Assembly: GCA_006969745.1 (NCBI GenBank)
Contig: CP030886.1
Location: 2,639,234 to 2,703,233 of the forward strand
Source: Cytophagaceae bacterium
GTDB lineage: Bacteria; Bacteroidota; Bacteroidia; Cytophagales; Cyclobacteriaceae
Reading direction: 5' to 3'
DNA length: 64,000 nt
Position 1 is the stretch's first letter, and every line of letters begins with the position of its first letter. This document shows positions 25,986 through 35,701 of this stretch, piece after piece. The translations under genes were made by a program, and so were the position numbers. The notes under the pieces were generated by a model that did no database searches, was not told the DNA's origin, and saw nothing but the letters and a program-made list of their open reading frames with translations.

Positions 25986-28295
25986 CTAATCATTTTTCTC
26001 CAGTTGATTCACGATGGCATCAAAAAGATCGTGCGGATTGAATGGCTTGGTGACCACACCATCCAATCCTGCTCTACTGGTTTTGGTTGCTTTCTCAAAC
26101 ATTGCCGAGGCGGTCAACGCCAGAATAGGAAGCTTATAGCCTTTTTTTCTTAGTATTCGGGTGGCTTCATATCCATCCATGGTTGGCATTTGAAGATCCA
26201 TAAGAATAATATCATAATCAGCAGATTCTACCTTATCTAATGCCTCCTGGCCATTGCCTGCGACATCTACTTTCATTTCCCATTTTTCTAAGAGTCTTTT
26301 GGCAATTAGGACGTTCATGTCATTGTCTTCCACAAGCAGTACTTTGTAGTTTGTAAGCTTAAATTCACTTCTTTCGCCGTTGGCTTCTAGATCATCTTTA
26401 ATGGCAAGGTTTAGCGAGAAGTAGAAAACGGATCCTTTATTTAGCTCACTCTCTAAATAGATCTTAGATCCCATTTGCTCAACTAGCTGTTTGGTTATGG
26501 ACAAGCCTAATCCGGTGCCTCCGTACTTTCTGGTGGTAGAAGAACTTGCCTGTTCAAACGATTGAAAGATTCGTCCCCTCAGATCATTGCTAATACCAAT
26601 GCCTGTGTCCTCAATCTTGAAAATCACCTCAGCCACTTGTCCCTCTGAGACACCTTTGGAAATGTTGAGACTCACACTGCCTTCTTCAGTAAACTTAATG
26701 GCGTTCCCAATGAGATTTGTAAGTATTTGATTGACCCGGGTTTTATCCATTTCTACTATTTCCGGCAATCGCTCATCATAGTTAAAATTTAGCATAATGC
26801 CTTTAGTCTCGGCTATGGACTTAAAGACATTGTAGATGTTGGAGCAAAATTGTTGGAGGTTAACATTGACCAATTCGAGCTCTAATTTCCCTGCGTCTAT
26901 TTTGCTATAATCAAGCACGTTGTTGATTAATGTCAGAAGGTATTCAGAAGAATTTTTCAGGTTATTTAGTTCTTCAAGCTGATCTTTTCTGGGCTTTTCT
27001 TCGATGAGGTGATAGGTAGTTCCAATCACAGAATTGAGCGGCGTTCGAATCTCATGACTCATAATAGATAAGAAATCGGATTTGGCCTTAGCCGCATGTT
27101 CAGCTTCTTGCTTTGCCAGCCGCCAGGAGTGAGTAAAATGCTCAGAAAGTATAAGAGACTGAAAAAGAAAAAAGATGAGTTGTCCTATCATAGAAACCCA
27201 CAGAATCTCTTCCACCACATTAAGATACGCAAGTGATTTCATGCAAAAAACGATGATGATTCCGATGGTGCTATAGATTGAATATTTGGCACCTTTTTTC
27301 CCACTCACGATAGCTCGGAAGTATACAAAACCGGCAAAAAACATTCCGCAAAGAACTAATAATAAGAAGGGTTCATTTAGTCGAGTAAAAATATGTACGG
27401 GCAGGAATGTCATCAATGCCCAAATGAGCGACAGATAGATGAAGAAGTTGGCTACTTTTTTGGGTGTTTCTTCCGGGAATAAATGCTTCAAGTACAAACA
27501 AAAGAAAAAAGCAGTCAGATAAAATGTACTGTATTCGATCGTCATCCCTATTCTATAAGGTATATCGATTAGATCGTGCAATACGTAGTTTCCCCAGCCG
27601 ATGATTCTGTAGGCGTATACTACGCAAAAGAAAGAAAAGTACATCGCCATTTTCTCCCGCCTTCCATATACATATAGCCCGAGGAAAAAGAAAGCACCCA
27701 TAACCAGGCAGCCAGCCATAAACACATCGTAAACATCGTTTACAAATTTTTCATCCATCAGGTAGGAAAGTGTGCCTAATGTAATAGACGAACCAAGCCC
27801 TCCTTTGCTATGCACAAAATTTGAAATGTGGATGACTAAATGAAGGGTATCACTTTTTATATGAGCCAGCGAAACCAAATGGTGTTTACGTCCCGGTTGT
27901 TCTTCTTCTTTATTAATGCCGGGGACTCCCATGTTTGCCAATGCTTCACCGTTCACAAAAAGTTGGTATGCACTAAAAAGATCAGGTACTTTTAGCGCAA
28001 GGTGTATGTCCGTGTTTTTGACTATGCTTAATGAATAAGAACCATACCCCATTGCCGGAAGGCCGCTTTGTTCCCATCGCTTGGGTACTTGAATGATGAT
28101 AGGGTTTTCGCCAGCAGGTAATTTCGGATCAATGAATTGTGATTCATAGAATTTCCATTCACCGTTTAGACTCAGTGATTCCTTTACCTTGAAATCATGA
28201 TTCACAAGGTCAAGCTTTCCGGACGTTGGTGATTGTCCGAAGCTATACTCAATGGATAAAATGAGAATTAATCCACTAATTAATCTCCATAGCAT
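25986..28295 (-). CDS. Hybrid histidine kinase with 7TMR-DISM sensor
   Basis: 769 residues. A signal peptide precedes a periplasmic jelly-roll domain (7TMR-DISMED2-like, about 25-170; LALKVPDLFSAYQLFVNGEA), seven membrane helices (about 185-385), a HisKA domain with the phospho-accepting His in FLSIMSHEIRTPLNS (about residue 414), an HATPase domain (NLIGNAIKFTEEGS, GTGLGLSITKQLVEQMG), and a C-terminal receiver domain with Asp in DIILMDLQMPTMDGYEA and Lys in VTKPFNP. There is no output domain or adjacent regulator, so signal transfer presumably runs to an unlinked partner. DISM sensors often bind carbohydrates; here the ligand is unknown. Confidence 0.92.
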   Translation of the reverse strand: MLWRLISGLILILSIEYSFGQSPTSGKLDLVNHDFKVKESLSLNGEWKFYESQFIDPKLPAGENPIIIQVPKRWEQSGLPAMGYGSYSLSIVKNTDIHLALKVPDLFSAYQLFVNGEALANMGVPGINKEEEQPGRKHHLVSLAHIKSDTLHLVIHISNFVHSKGGLGSSITLGTLSYLMDEKFVNDVYDVFMAGCLVMGAFFFLGLYVYGRREKMAMYFSFFCVVYAYRIIGWGNYVLHDLIDIPYRIGMTIEYSTFYLTAFFFCLYLKHLFPEETPKKVANFFIYLSLIWALMTFLPVHIFTRLNEPFLLLVLCGMFFAGFVYFRAIVSGKKGAKYSIYSTIGIIIVFCMKSLAYLNVVEEILWVSMIGQLIFFLFQSLILSEHFTHSWRLAKQEAEHAAKAKSDFLSIMSHEIRTPLNSVIGTTYHLIEEKPRKDQLEELNNLKNSSEYLLTLINNVLDYSKIDAGKLELELVNVNLQQFCSNIYNVFKSIAETKGIMLNFNYDERLPEIVEMDKTRVNQILTNLIGNAIKFTEEGSVSLNISKGVSEGQVAEVIFKIEDTGIGISNDLRGRIFQSFEQASSSTTRKYGGTGLGLSITKQLVEQMGSKIYLESELNKGSVFYFSLNLAIKDDLEANGERSEFKLTNYKVLLVEDNDMNVLIAKRLLEKWEMKVDVAGNGQEALDKVESADYDIILMDLQMPTMDGYEATRILRKKGYKLPILALTASAMFEKATKTSRAGLDGVVTKPFNPHDLFDAIVNQLEKND

Positions 28296-28466
28296 ATCTT
28301 AAATTAATCTATTAGCGAGGAATTTGCAGGCTGTTTTGCTGATATTCTTATTTCTAAGGCTGATTTGTAAATGGTAAATCAACCAACGTTTGTTTCCATT
28401 TGCCATGATTTTTAAACCATCTTTGCAGGCACATCAGGAGCGATCATTTGACATAATAGCAGACAC

Positions 28467-29579
28467 GTGAAAATTACCATTAAAACACTATTTGGATTTG
28501 AAGAAATTCTGGCTGAGGAGATTAGAGCTTTGGGAGGGGAGAAGATTGAAAAAATAACCAGAGGTGTAAAATGTGAAGGCAATCCGGCTTTTCTATATCG
28601 TGCAAATCTTTCGCTGCGAACCGCAATGAAAATTCTGGTTCCTATTTACACCTTTCATGCAGGTGATGAGAAGCAGCTGTATAATAAAATGATGGAGTTT
28701 GATTGGTCCAATTTCTTAGATGTCGATCAGACATTTGCCATTGACCCAGTCATATTTTCGGAAGTATTTACTCATTCTAAATATGTAGGATTGAAGGCCA
28801 AAGATGCGATGGTAGATCAGTATCGCAACAAGTATCGAAGAAGACCCTCGATTGATACGGAAAGGCCTGATGTGCTCTTCAATGTGCACTGTGCCAACGA
28901 TTTTTTCACCATATCTATGGATAGTTCAGGAGCGGCGTTAAACCAGCGTGGCTACAGAGAAGACGGACATAGAGCACCGATGAATGAGGTGCTGGCTGCC
29001 GGAATGGTGATGCTGTCTGGCTGGGATAAAAAAACACCACTTGTAGATCCGATGTGCGGGAGTGGTACGATTCTGACCGAAGCTGCAATGATTGCCATGA
29101 ACATGGGGCCAAACCTAAAACGAAAGGAATTTGGCTTTAGAACATGGCCAGAGTATAGCCCGATCTTGTTCAATAATGTGAAGAACGAAGAGCTAGGCAA
29201 GATTCGAAAGCCAAGCATGGATTTGACGGGTATAGATATCGACGATAGTGCGGTTACATTGGCAAGAAAAGCCTTAGGAAAGATAGGATTACGTAGAGAA
29301 GTACGCATCAAAACGATGGATTTTCGCGAATTCAAGCCTATCAATGATTCCGGGGTAATCATTACCAATCCTCCCTATGGTGAACGAATTGGAGATGATA
29401 TTCTGGAATTCTACCAAATGATGGGTGATGCTTTCAAACAGAATTTTGCTGGTTATGATGCATGGCTAATTAGCTCAAACAAGCAGGCATTAAAACAAAT
29501 TGGCTTGAAGGACTCCGAACGCATGAAGCTTTATAATGGTAAGCTTGAGTGTGACTTCTGTAAGTACGAGTTGTATTGA
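28467..29579 (+). CDS. THUMP-domain class I RNA methyltransferase (RlmL/YpsC-like)
   Basis: 370 residues. The N-terminal ~150 residues form a ferredoxin-like/THUMP RNA-binding region (ITIKTLFGFEEILAEEIRAL), followed by a methyltransferase domain with VDPMCGSGTILTEAAM (motif I) and TNPPYGERIG (motif IV, the NPPY signature of N-methylation of RNA bases). The family acts on rRNA guanine N2 (as RlmL/RlmK does); the specific target is inference. The start is a GTG at 28467, the only start that fits the family's N-terminus. Confidence 0.88.
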   Translation: MKITIKTLFGFEEILAEEIRALGGEKIEKITRGVKCEGNPAFLYRANLSLRTAMKILVPIYTFHAGDEKQLYNKMMEFDWSNFLDVDQTFAIDPVIFSEVFTHSKYVGLKAKDAMVDQYRNKYRRRPSIDTERPDVLFNVHCANDFFTISMDSSGAALNQRGYREDGHRAPMNEVLAAGMVMLSGWDKKTPLVDPMCGSGTILTEAAMIAMNMGPNLKRKEFGFRTWPEYSPILFNNVKNEELGKIRKPSMDLTGIDIDDSAVTLARKALGKIGLRREVRIKTMDFREFKPINDSGVIITNPPYGERIGDDILEFYQMMGDAFKQNFAGYDAWLISSNKQALKQIGLKDSERMKLYNGKLECDFCKYELY

Positions 29580-29607
29580 TTTCTAGTCCAAGTTTTCGAA
29601 ATCAAAC

Positions 29608-29856
29608 TTATAGTTTTGAAATTTTTTCCCAAAATTCTTTCTTCTCCTTCGGTGAATTGTAGAGCAACCATCTTCTTGCATTGTCAATAATAAACCTTGG
29701 CACGGGATCGATATGAGATTGTATAGGGAATGGCCTTCCTAGATCAGATCGACAATAAATTTCATGACCTCCTGCGGAGCGAATCTTTTTACACCCCTCT
29801 TCCTTTGTTAAAAATTTCCGAAATTTTTTTAAGGGGACGTTATTGGGATTCGCCAT
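29608..29856 (-). CDS. HicA-like toxin (mRNA interferase)
   Basis: 82 residues. The sequence from KFRKFLTKEEGCKKIRSAGG onwards has the HicA double-stranded-RNA-binding-like fold, with the catalytic His of the G-[SG]-H-x-x-Y motif in GGHEIY. Length is normal for HicA. HicA toxins cleave mRNA and are neutralised by HicB. The gene is 16 nt downstream of the HicB-like gene, i.e. the hicB-hicA order. The motif is divergent (GGH rather than GSH), so activity is probable but not certain. Confidence 0.7.
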   Translation of the reverse strand: MANPNNVPLKKFRKFLTKEEGCKKIRSAGGHEIYCRSDLGRPFPIQSHIDPVPRFIIDNARRWLLYNSPKEKKEFWEKISKL

Positions 29857-29872
29857 ACAACCAAAACAAGAA

Positions 29873-30253
29873 TTATGCTGGTAACTCTATATCCATTGAT
29901 TCTTTTCTGAAGTTGTGATCATTCATTATTTCAGAAAGATATTCTCTCTTTTTAACCATTTCAGACATAGCCGGAGGGATGAATTTTTTCTTCTTCTGTT
30001 GTTTCCACCCTAACTTCATTAGTTCTACACCAAGAGTTTTTTTATTCATGGTATATTTTAAAAACTCATTCATTCCAGTGGTCAAAGATTCCCAAGCTTC
30101 TTTTTCTGAGTATCCGTATCCTGAAAGGTCAAAGACAGGGCTATAGCAGATTATTGTATTATTTTCTTGTAAAATGAAAACCGGCACATTATTGAATTGA
30201 GCCTGATGCGGCCCATCAATGAATTGTCCAGAAGCCTTCAATTGAGGTTTCAT
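29873..30253 (-). CDS. HicB-like antitoxin
   Basis: 126 residues. The segment ICYSPVFDLSGYGYSEKEAW, followed by ESLTTGMNEFLKYT, is the partial RNase H fold of HicB antitoxins. The C-terminal ~50 residues are basic and could supply DNA or toxin contacts; no clear ribbon-helix-helix or HTH motif is visible. It precedes the HicA-like gene, as expected when antitoxin is made first. HicB often represses its own operon; no operator could be identified in the 114 bp upstream. Confidence 0.68.
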   Translation of the reverse strand: MKPQLKASGQFIDGPHQAQFNNVPVFILQENNTIICYSPVFDLSGYGYSEKEAWESLTTGMNEFLKYTMNKKTLGVELMKLGWKQQKKKKFIPPAMSEMVKKREYLSEIMNDHNFRKESMDIELPA

Positions 30254-30367
30254 ATAAAAAATGATTTTTGAATCCGCGAATTTATAAAGTAATATAACAA
30301 CGACACATCAAAGGTGGTAGTTTCCATTGTTAATTCTTAGTCCGAAAAGTTTATGAATAAGTTGATA

Positions 30368-30862
30368 TTAAAACTTCAACCGTACCAATGTCCCTTTGCC
30401 AACCTCACTTGTCACAATAATGATCAGATTAGCATAATCACTTTCATCAAACTGACTAAAGGTTTCATCGCCTAACAATGCATTAGCCAAAGATGGAATG
30501 GTATTGGAATGCCCTGAGATTACTACTGTTCCTCCCGCATGCTTTTCAGCTAATGTTGCTAGCCACTCGCCTTTGGCATATGGATCATAATCCTGCACCT
30601 CCAAGCTTTTCATATCTGCGATGGGCTGAAGTGTTTCCTGAGTTCGTTTAAAGGGTGTAGAGTATAATCCTGCAATTTCTTGATTGGCAAGCATCTCTGC
30701 CAGGTTAGCAGAGCGGGTCTTTCCATCTTCATTCAGTGGGGGGTTTCGAGTGCCGTCGTTTGCTTTTTCGGCATGACGAACTAAGATGAAAGTAGTTTGA
30801 TCCTGCGCAAATGCTATAATTGCGAATGAGAATAGGAGAGTGGTTAGTAGTAGCTTTTTCAT
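30368..30862 (-). CDS. Secreted histidine phosphatase-family protein
   Basis: 164 residues with a signal peptide (MKKLLLTTLLFSFAIIAFAQ). The phospho-acceptor motif is FILVRHAEK, with the second catalytic His in VVISGHSNTIPSL, both as in SixA/phosphoglycerate-mutase-like phosphatases. The presence of a signal peptide argues for a periplasmic phosphatase and against glycolytic mutase function. It is a single gene; a palindromic repeat pair lies just upstream. Confidence 0.85.
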   Translation of the reverse strand: MKKLLLTTLLFSFAIIAFAQDQTTFILVRHAEKANDGTRNPPLNEDGKTRSANLAEMLANQEIAGLYSTPFKRTQETLQPIADMKSLEVQDYDPYAKGEWLATLAEKHAGGTVVISGHSNTIPSLANALLGDETFSQFDESDYANLIIIVTSEVGKGTLVRLKF

Positions 30863-30877
30863 GTGTTAGATTTTAAA

Positions 30878-30947
30878 GTGTCATCCTGATGCAAGAAAGA
30901 TTCTCGTTTAAAATTAAAAAGATTCTTCACTGCGTTCAGAATGACAC
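30878..30947. repeat. Second head-to-head palindromic repeat pair
   Basis: GTGTCATCCTGA at 30878-30889 faces TCAGAATGACAC at 30936-30947 (11 of 12 bp paired), with AAAGATTCT blocks inside each arm. Each arm resembles the widespread dispersed unit TGTCATTCTGAACGCAGTGA, also read here on the minus strand. It lies between the phosphatase start and the metalloprotease stop. Confidence 0.6.
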
Positions 30948-30962
30948 TGAATTATGATATTC

Positions 30963-33401
30963 TTACTTCGGATTCAAAATAGCGTCAATACGTTTTTGAA
31001 TATCCTGCAAATGAAATCTGGAGGCCGCATCGTTTTGACGTCCAAGCCCACTTCGTACATCTCTCTCCAGACGGTTTAATGTAGCCATCGCAACAGAAGG
31101 GATGTCCGAATTGGCAAACTCGTCCTCTTCCAAATTCATCAATTCACCCAAACGAGCAATATGCTCCTTTTGAAGATTTCTTCGATAGGTATCAATCTTT
31201 CTGCCGTTATACAATTCTCCCCAAATACCCTGACGCATATCCGTGAAGAGACTGGTAACAGTATAAGCATCACTTCCATTGAGCGCCTCATTCTCAATCA
31301 TTCGCATAAGCATCTCTTCTCTGGTCAATCGATTAAGAATTCTGACCTGAATTCCCCTCATCCGATCTACTAGCCCATCTTGCTGTATGCGACTAAGTAT
31401 CTCAGCATCTACTAACCAGTTAGGTGTTGCAAACAATTGATCATTCAAGAATTTAACTGCTCTTTGCTGCTTTTCTTTTTCTACATGTGTATATACTGCA
31501 CCATCCTGATCGGCAGTTTTATAATACTGATAGATACCACCTACGTTGGTCACTACATGACCATTGTACCGGTTAAATTGATTAACAACATTGCCATATA
31601 GTTCTTCAAGGTTGTCGTAGTTTTTGCCATCTTCCGTAGCCCATTCCATAAGCTTGTCGGTAATGCGTTTTAGGTTTCGGATACCAAGCTCACTAGCTAT
31701 CATGGCGTCATGGCCAATGTCTTCTGTCTGAGAGGTAGGATCTACACCATTGATTTGTCCAAATCGATAAAGTGGATTGTCTGCGTTGCTCTTAATCCAT
31801 TCATTCAAGGTGTCTTCTTCATCGTCAGGAGAATTCACATTGGCTATCGGCTTATACCCATATTGAGTTACCCAGAAATCATACTCACCAATTTTTGGGA
31901 AGAAATTAGTGATCCCATCTTCTGGCTGAGCGACGTAATTGAAGCGAGCATAGTCCATAATAGACGGTGCCACTCCATGTGTATCTGTGAACTCCTTGCT
32001 TCTCAGTTGGTCTACCGTATAAGATGGAGAAGAACCCATGTTGTGCGGGTAACCTAGTGTGTGTCCCACTTCATGGGCAGATACGAATCGAATTAACTCT
32101 CCCATCAAATCATCATCGAATTTGATTTTCTGAGCTTCCGGATTTACTGCTGCTGTCTGCACAAAATACCAGTTGCGAAGTAGATTCATCACATTGTGAT
32201 ACCAAAGTATATCACTCTCAAGAATTTCCCCGGTTCGTGGATCATGCACATGAGGGCCTTGAGCATTTTGAATATCAGTCGCAATGTATCGGATTACGGA
32301 ATATCGAACATCCTCAGGACTCCAATCCGGATCTTCCTCTTTACTTGGTGGATCTTTAGCTAAGATTGCATTCTTTAGGCCTGCGGCTTCAAATGCCACT
32401 TGCCAATCTTCTACTCCCTGCTTGATGTATTTTCTCCACTTCTCAGGTGTTGCAGGATCTATGTAATAAACAATGGGTTTCACAGGCTCTACCGCTTCTC
32501 CACGATTGTATGCATCCCAATCGCTGGGTTCTAATCGCCATTTGGTAATGAACCTTCTTTGTGCTGCTTTTTGCTCATCAGAACTATAGTCAATCTGACG
32601 GAGTGAAAAGAACCCAACTCGCTCATCGTGATATCTCGGTACCATTGGATCTTCTGGCAAAAGAATCATTGATTGATTCATCTCGATAGATAATGTCTCG
32701 GTAAGGCCATTGGCCGGTAGCTCATCTCCACGATAGGTAAGGATATGTCGAACCTCTACATTTTCAGGGAATGACTTGACCGAAGTAATTAGGGAACGTG
32801 ATTTATCTATGCCTTTAATTTTGAAGCGTTTTCTTTCAAAATCTCTCAGGCCTCCAATCATAGGAATGTCACTTGAGAAGAAATCAGACACTTTAATCAC
32901 ATAGGATGAAGAGTCATCCTTCATAGTCTCTAGTGAAAACGACTCGATGATTGGTTCGAAGTTGTTGTTCTTTACAGATGTATAGATAGGTTCATCTTCA
33001 TCTGCTACATTGTTAAAAGACACTGATCGTAATAGAATCTTACCTCCCATTTTTTGAAATCTTACGACTTGTTGTGGTCGTGATTTCATACCTGCTCCTC
33101 CAAAATTGAGACCTTTCACGTGACCAGCAATTCGTGAAACGATCAGAATTTCCTTTTCTAATAGATCGGATGGAATTTCGAAATAGAAATCATCGCCCAC
33201 TTGGTGAGAAGTGATCAATCCTTCGTCGGAAATAGCTTCGTCAGTGATTACCTCACTGTAGCTTTTTAGACCATTTTTGGATTTCTTCGGTGGTGCCTGT
33301 TCAGTATCATCACCTTTTTTCTTTTTCTTTTTTTGGGCCTTAATATCGGTTGCAAATCCGATGAACACCATGGCCAACATGAATACTAGTAACCTTTTCA
33401 T
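30963..33401 (-). CDS. Large secreted zinc metalloprotease (DUF5117/DUF4953 type)
   Basis: About 812 residues from the ATG at 33401 (signal MKRLLVFMLAMVFIGFATD); an in-frame ATG at 33431 adds ten residues. The catalytic motif is SAHEVGHTLGYPHN (HExxHxxGxxH, metzincin-like) near residue 450. It has the flanking domains of a Bacteroidota family of ~800-residue zinc-dependent proteases (DUF5117/DUF5118 N-terminally, DUF4953 around the active site). Likely periplasmic or outer-membrane peptide degradation; natural substrates unknown. The next gene upstream is another metallopeptidase on the same strand, separated by a terminator. Confidence 0.9.
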   Translation of the reverse strand: MKRLLVFMLAMVFIGFATDIKAQKKKKKKGDDTEQAPPKKSKNGLKSYSEVITDEAISDEGLITSHQVGDDFYFEIPSDLLEKEILIVSRIAGHVKGLNFGGAGMKSRPQQVVRFQKMGGKILLRSVSFNNVADEDEPIYTSVKNNNFEPIIESFSLETMKDDSSSYVIKVSDFFSSDIPMIGGLRDFERKRFKIKGIDKSRSLITSVKSFPENVEVRHILTYRGDELPANGLTETLSIEMNQSMILLPEDPMVPRYHDERVGFFSLRQIDYSSDEQKAAQRRFITKWRLEPSDWDAYNRGEAVEPVKPIVYYIDPATPEKWRKYIKQGVEDWQVAFEAAGLKNAILAKDPPSKEEDPDWSPEDVRYSVIRYIATDIQNAQGPHVHDPRTGEILESDILWYHNVMNLLRNWYFVQTAAVNPEAQKIKFDDDLMGELIRFVSAHEVGHTLGYPHNMGSSPSYTVDQLRSKEFTDTHGVAPSIMDYARFNYVAQPEDGITNFFPKIGEYDFWVTQYGYKPIANVNSPDDEEDTLNEWIKSNADNPLYRFGQINGVDPTSQTEDIGHDAMIASELGIRNLKRITDKLMEWATEDGKNYDNLEELYGNVVNQFNRYNGHVVTNVGGIYQYYKTADQDGAVYTHVEKEKQQRAVKFLNDQLFATPNWLVDAEILSRIQQDGLVDRMRGIQVRILNRLTREEMLMRMIENEALNGSDAYTVTSLFTDMRQGIWGELYNGRKIDTYRRNLQKEHIARLGELMNLEEDEFANSDIPSVAMATLNRLERDVRSGLGRQNDAASRFHLQDIQKRIDAILNPK

Positions 33402-33487
33402 ACTACTTGGGTTTAATTTTTCGAATAGCAACTTAACAACGGTGGAGTGGAAATGGATTTGATTTTATTTAAGCGGTAATTGGACAT

Positions 33488-33515
33488 AAAAAAAGGCCAA
33501 CTAAATGCTGGCCTT
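33488..33515 (-). terminator. Intrinsic terminator of the M3 peptidase gene
   Basis: On the minus strand: AAGGCCA - GCATTTAGT - TGGCCTT followed by TTTTT, 24 bp past the stop codon at 33539. Confidence 0.85.
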
Positions 33516-33538
33516 CTGACATTTGAGATTTTATTGTT

Positions 33539-35653
33539 TTAGTTAAATCCTCTTCTTTCCAGAATGGCTTCAAACTTTGGTTCTCTCCCTCTGAAATTCA
33601 CGTACATTTCCATGGCATCCCGTGTGCCACCTTTAGATAAGATGTGCTCTCTGTAAGCATTAGCTGTTCCTTTATCAAAAAGGCCATTCTCTTTGAATGC
33701 CCCGAAAGCATCTGCATCCATTACCTCAGAGTTAAGGTAGCTGTAGTATCCAGCGGAATATCCTTCCGGACTTGAAAATGCATGTTGGAAATAGCCAGTT
33801 CTATATCTTGGAACGATTGCATCAATCATTCCGATCTTATCCATCGCAGTTTTTTCAAATTCATCTGCTCCAATGGTTATGGGCTCTGTCACTGTATGAT
33901 ATGCCATATCCAAATATGAGGCTGCCATATACTCAACTGTCCCAAATCCTTGGTTGAATTGTCCGGCATTTTTGATTTTTTCCACTAGCTCTGTTGGCAT
34001 TACTTCTCCGGTTTCATAATGGAAAGCATAGAGTTCAAGCATCTTTGGTTCAAATACCCAGTTTTCCATTACCTGAGAAGGAAACTCCACAAAGTCCCTT
34101 GGAGTGGATGTTCCTGAAATAGACGGATAAGTACACTCTGATAATAACCCATGAAGTGCATGACCAAATTCATGGAATAAAGTAGTTGCTTCATCTTGCG
34201 ATAGAAGAGAAGGGGTGTCTCCAGTTGGTTTTGTGAAGTTCCCAACATTCGTCACGATCGGGATGATGTTGTTACCATCCATGTTGCTCTGACTTCTGTA
34301 GGTATTCATCCAGGCTCCGCCTCGCTTGCTGCTACGGTAAAACCAATCGGAAAGATAGATGCCTATGAGTTCGCCATTTTCATTTTTCACCGTATAGGTT
34401 CGTACATCAGGATGATACTTTGGAATGTCAGTTTGCTCTTCGAATGTCATTCCGAAAAGTTTATTCGCTAAAGTGAATGTACCATTGATGACATTGTCTA
34501 CTTTGAGGTATGGACGAATTTCATTTTCATCCAGATTATACTTCTCCATTTTGATTTTTTCGGCATAATACCACCAATCCCACGGCATGATATCAATGTC
34601 ATTACCCTCTTTCATAGCCATGTCCTTCATCATATCACGCTCATTTTTCGCTGCTTGAATAGCTGCTGGCCACACTTTATCTAGAAGGTTATACACTTTG
34701 TCGGGCGAGTCGAGCATGCGCTGAGCCAGTACGTAATCTGCCCATGTCTCATATCCCAATAGGTTGGCTTTTTCCAAGCGTACATTTGCAAGCTTTACGG
34801 CTAGTTCTTTGTTATCATTTTCGTCATCATTATCACCACGATTGATATATCCTTTTTTAAGTTGTTCTCTCAAATCCCTGCGAGTGGAGTATGTAATGAA
34901 AGGATATAGACTTGGTCTATGTGTAGTGAAAACATACTTTCCATCATAGCCTCTTTCTGCTGCAGCATCGGCGCCAGCGTTGATCACACTTTCAGGAAGA
35001 CCATCAAGGTCACTTTCCTCAAGTACCATTTCAAACTTATTGGTTTCCGCCAGTACATTTTCTCCAAAAGCGACGGAAAGTGACGATAATTGTCCATTAA
35101 GCTCTCTCATTTTAGCTTTCTCATCATTACTGAGCGCTGCACCTGCCCTCACGAATCTCGTGTGATAGTTTTCCAAAAGTTTGTTTTGTTCTATCGTGAG
35201 GTCTAATCCTTCACGCTGATCGTACAATGCTTTTACACGCGCATAGAAATTTTCATTTAGGAATATATTATCTCCATGAGCAGAAAGCTTTGGACTTATT
35301 ACTCGCGAGATTCCTTGTAATGAATCATTGGTGTGAGCAGAAGTAAGGTTGAAAAACACATTACTTACTTTGTTTAGCAGATCTCCTGATTTTTCAAAAG
35401 CGGCAACTGTATTTTCAAATGTAGGAGCCTCTTCATTGTTAGCGATAGCTTCAACTTCTTCAAGCTGCCGGCTCATGCCATCTTCAAAAGCTTGAATGTA
35501 GTGCTCGTCCTTGATTTGTTCAAAAGGAGGCACACCATAGGGAGTTTCCCATTCCTGATAGAATGGATTTTCTGTTTGCATTTCGTTATTTTCAGATTGT
35601 GTCTGGCAGCTGATCAATAGGCCAGCTATCATTACATAAAGAAGTTTTTTCAT
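33539..35653 (-). CDS. dcp: M3-family metallopeptidase lipoprotein (peptidyl-dipeptidase Dcp-like)
   Basis: 704 residues. A lipobox (MKKLLYVMIAGLLISCQTQ) is followed by NPFYQEWETPYGVPPFEQIK, the usual mature start of Dcp-like proteins. The zinc site is LFHEFGHALHGLLSE (HEFGH with a following Glu). Length is standard for M3. Dcp removes C-terminal dipeptides from oligopeptides. Its lipid anchor suggests action in the periplasm or on the outer membrane, unlike cytosolic E. coli Dcp/OpdA. Confidence 0.93.
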   Translation of the reverse strand: MKKLLYVMIAGLLISCQTQSENNEMQTENPFYQEWETPYGVPPFEQIKDEHYIQAFEDGMSRQLEEVEAIANNEEAPTFENTVAAFEKSGDLLNKVSNVFFNLTSAHTNDSLQGISRVISPKLSAHGDNIFLNENFYARVKALYDQREGLDLTIEQNKLLENYHTRFVRAGAALSNDEKAKMRELNGQLSSLSVAFGENVLAETNKFEMVLEESDLDGLPESVINAGADAAAERGYDGKYVFTTHRPSLYPFITYSTRRDLREQLKKGYINRGDNDDENDNKELAVKLANVRLEKANLLGYETWADYVLAQRMLDSPDKVYNLLDKVWPAAIQAAKNERDMMKDMAMKEGNDIDIMPWDWWYYAEKIKMEKYNLDENEIRPYLKVDNVINGTFTLANKLFGMTFEEQTDIPKYHPDVRTYTVKNENGELIGIYLSDWFYRSSKRGGAWMNTYRSQSNMDGNNIIPIVTNVGNFTKPTGDTPSLLSQDEATTLFHEFGHALHGLLSECTYPSISGTSTPRDFVEFPSQVMENWVFEPKMLELYAFHYETGEVMPTELVEKIKNAGQFNQGFGTVEYMAASYLDMAYHTVTEPITIGADEFEKTAMDKIGMIDAIVPRYRTGYFQHAFSSPEGYSAGYYSYLNSEVMDADAFGAFKENGLFDKGTANAYREHILSKGGTRDAMEMYVNFRGREPKFEAILERRGFN

Positions 35654-35701
35654 TTTTCAGTCTCTTGGTTGTGAAGTAAAATTAGTCAAAAGGCATAGCC
35701 A

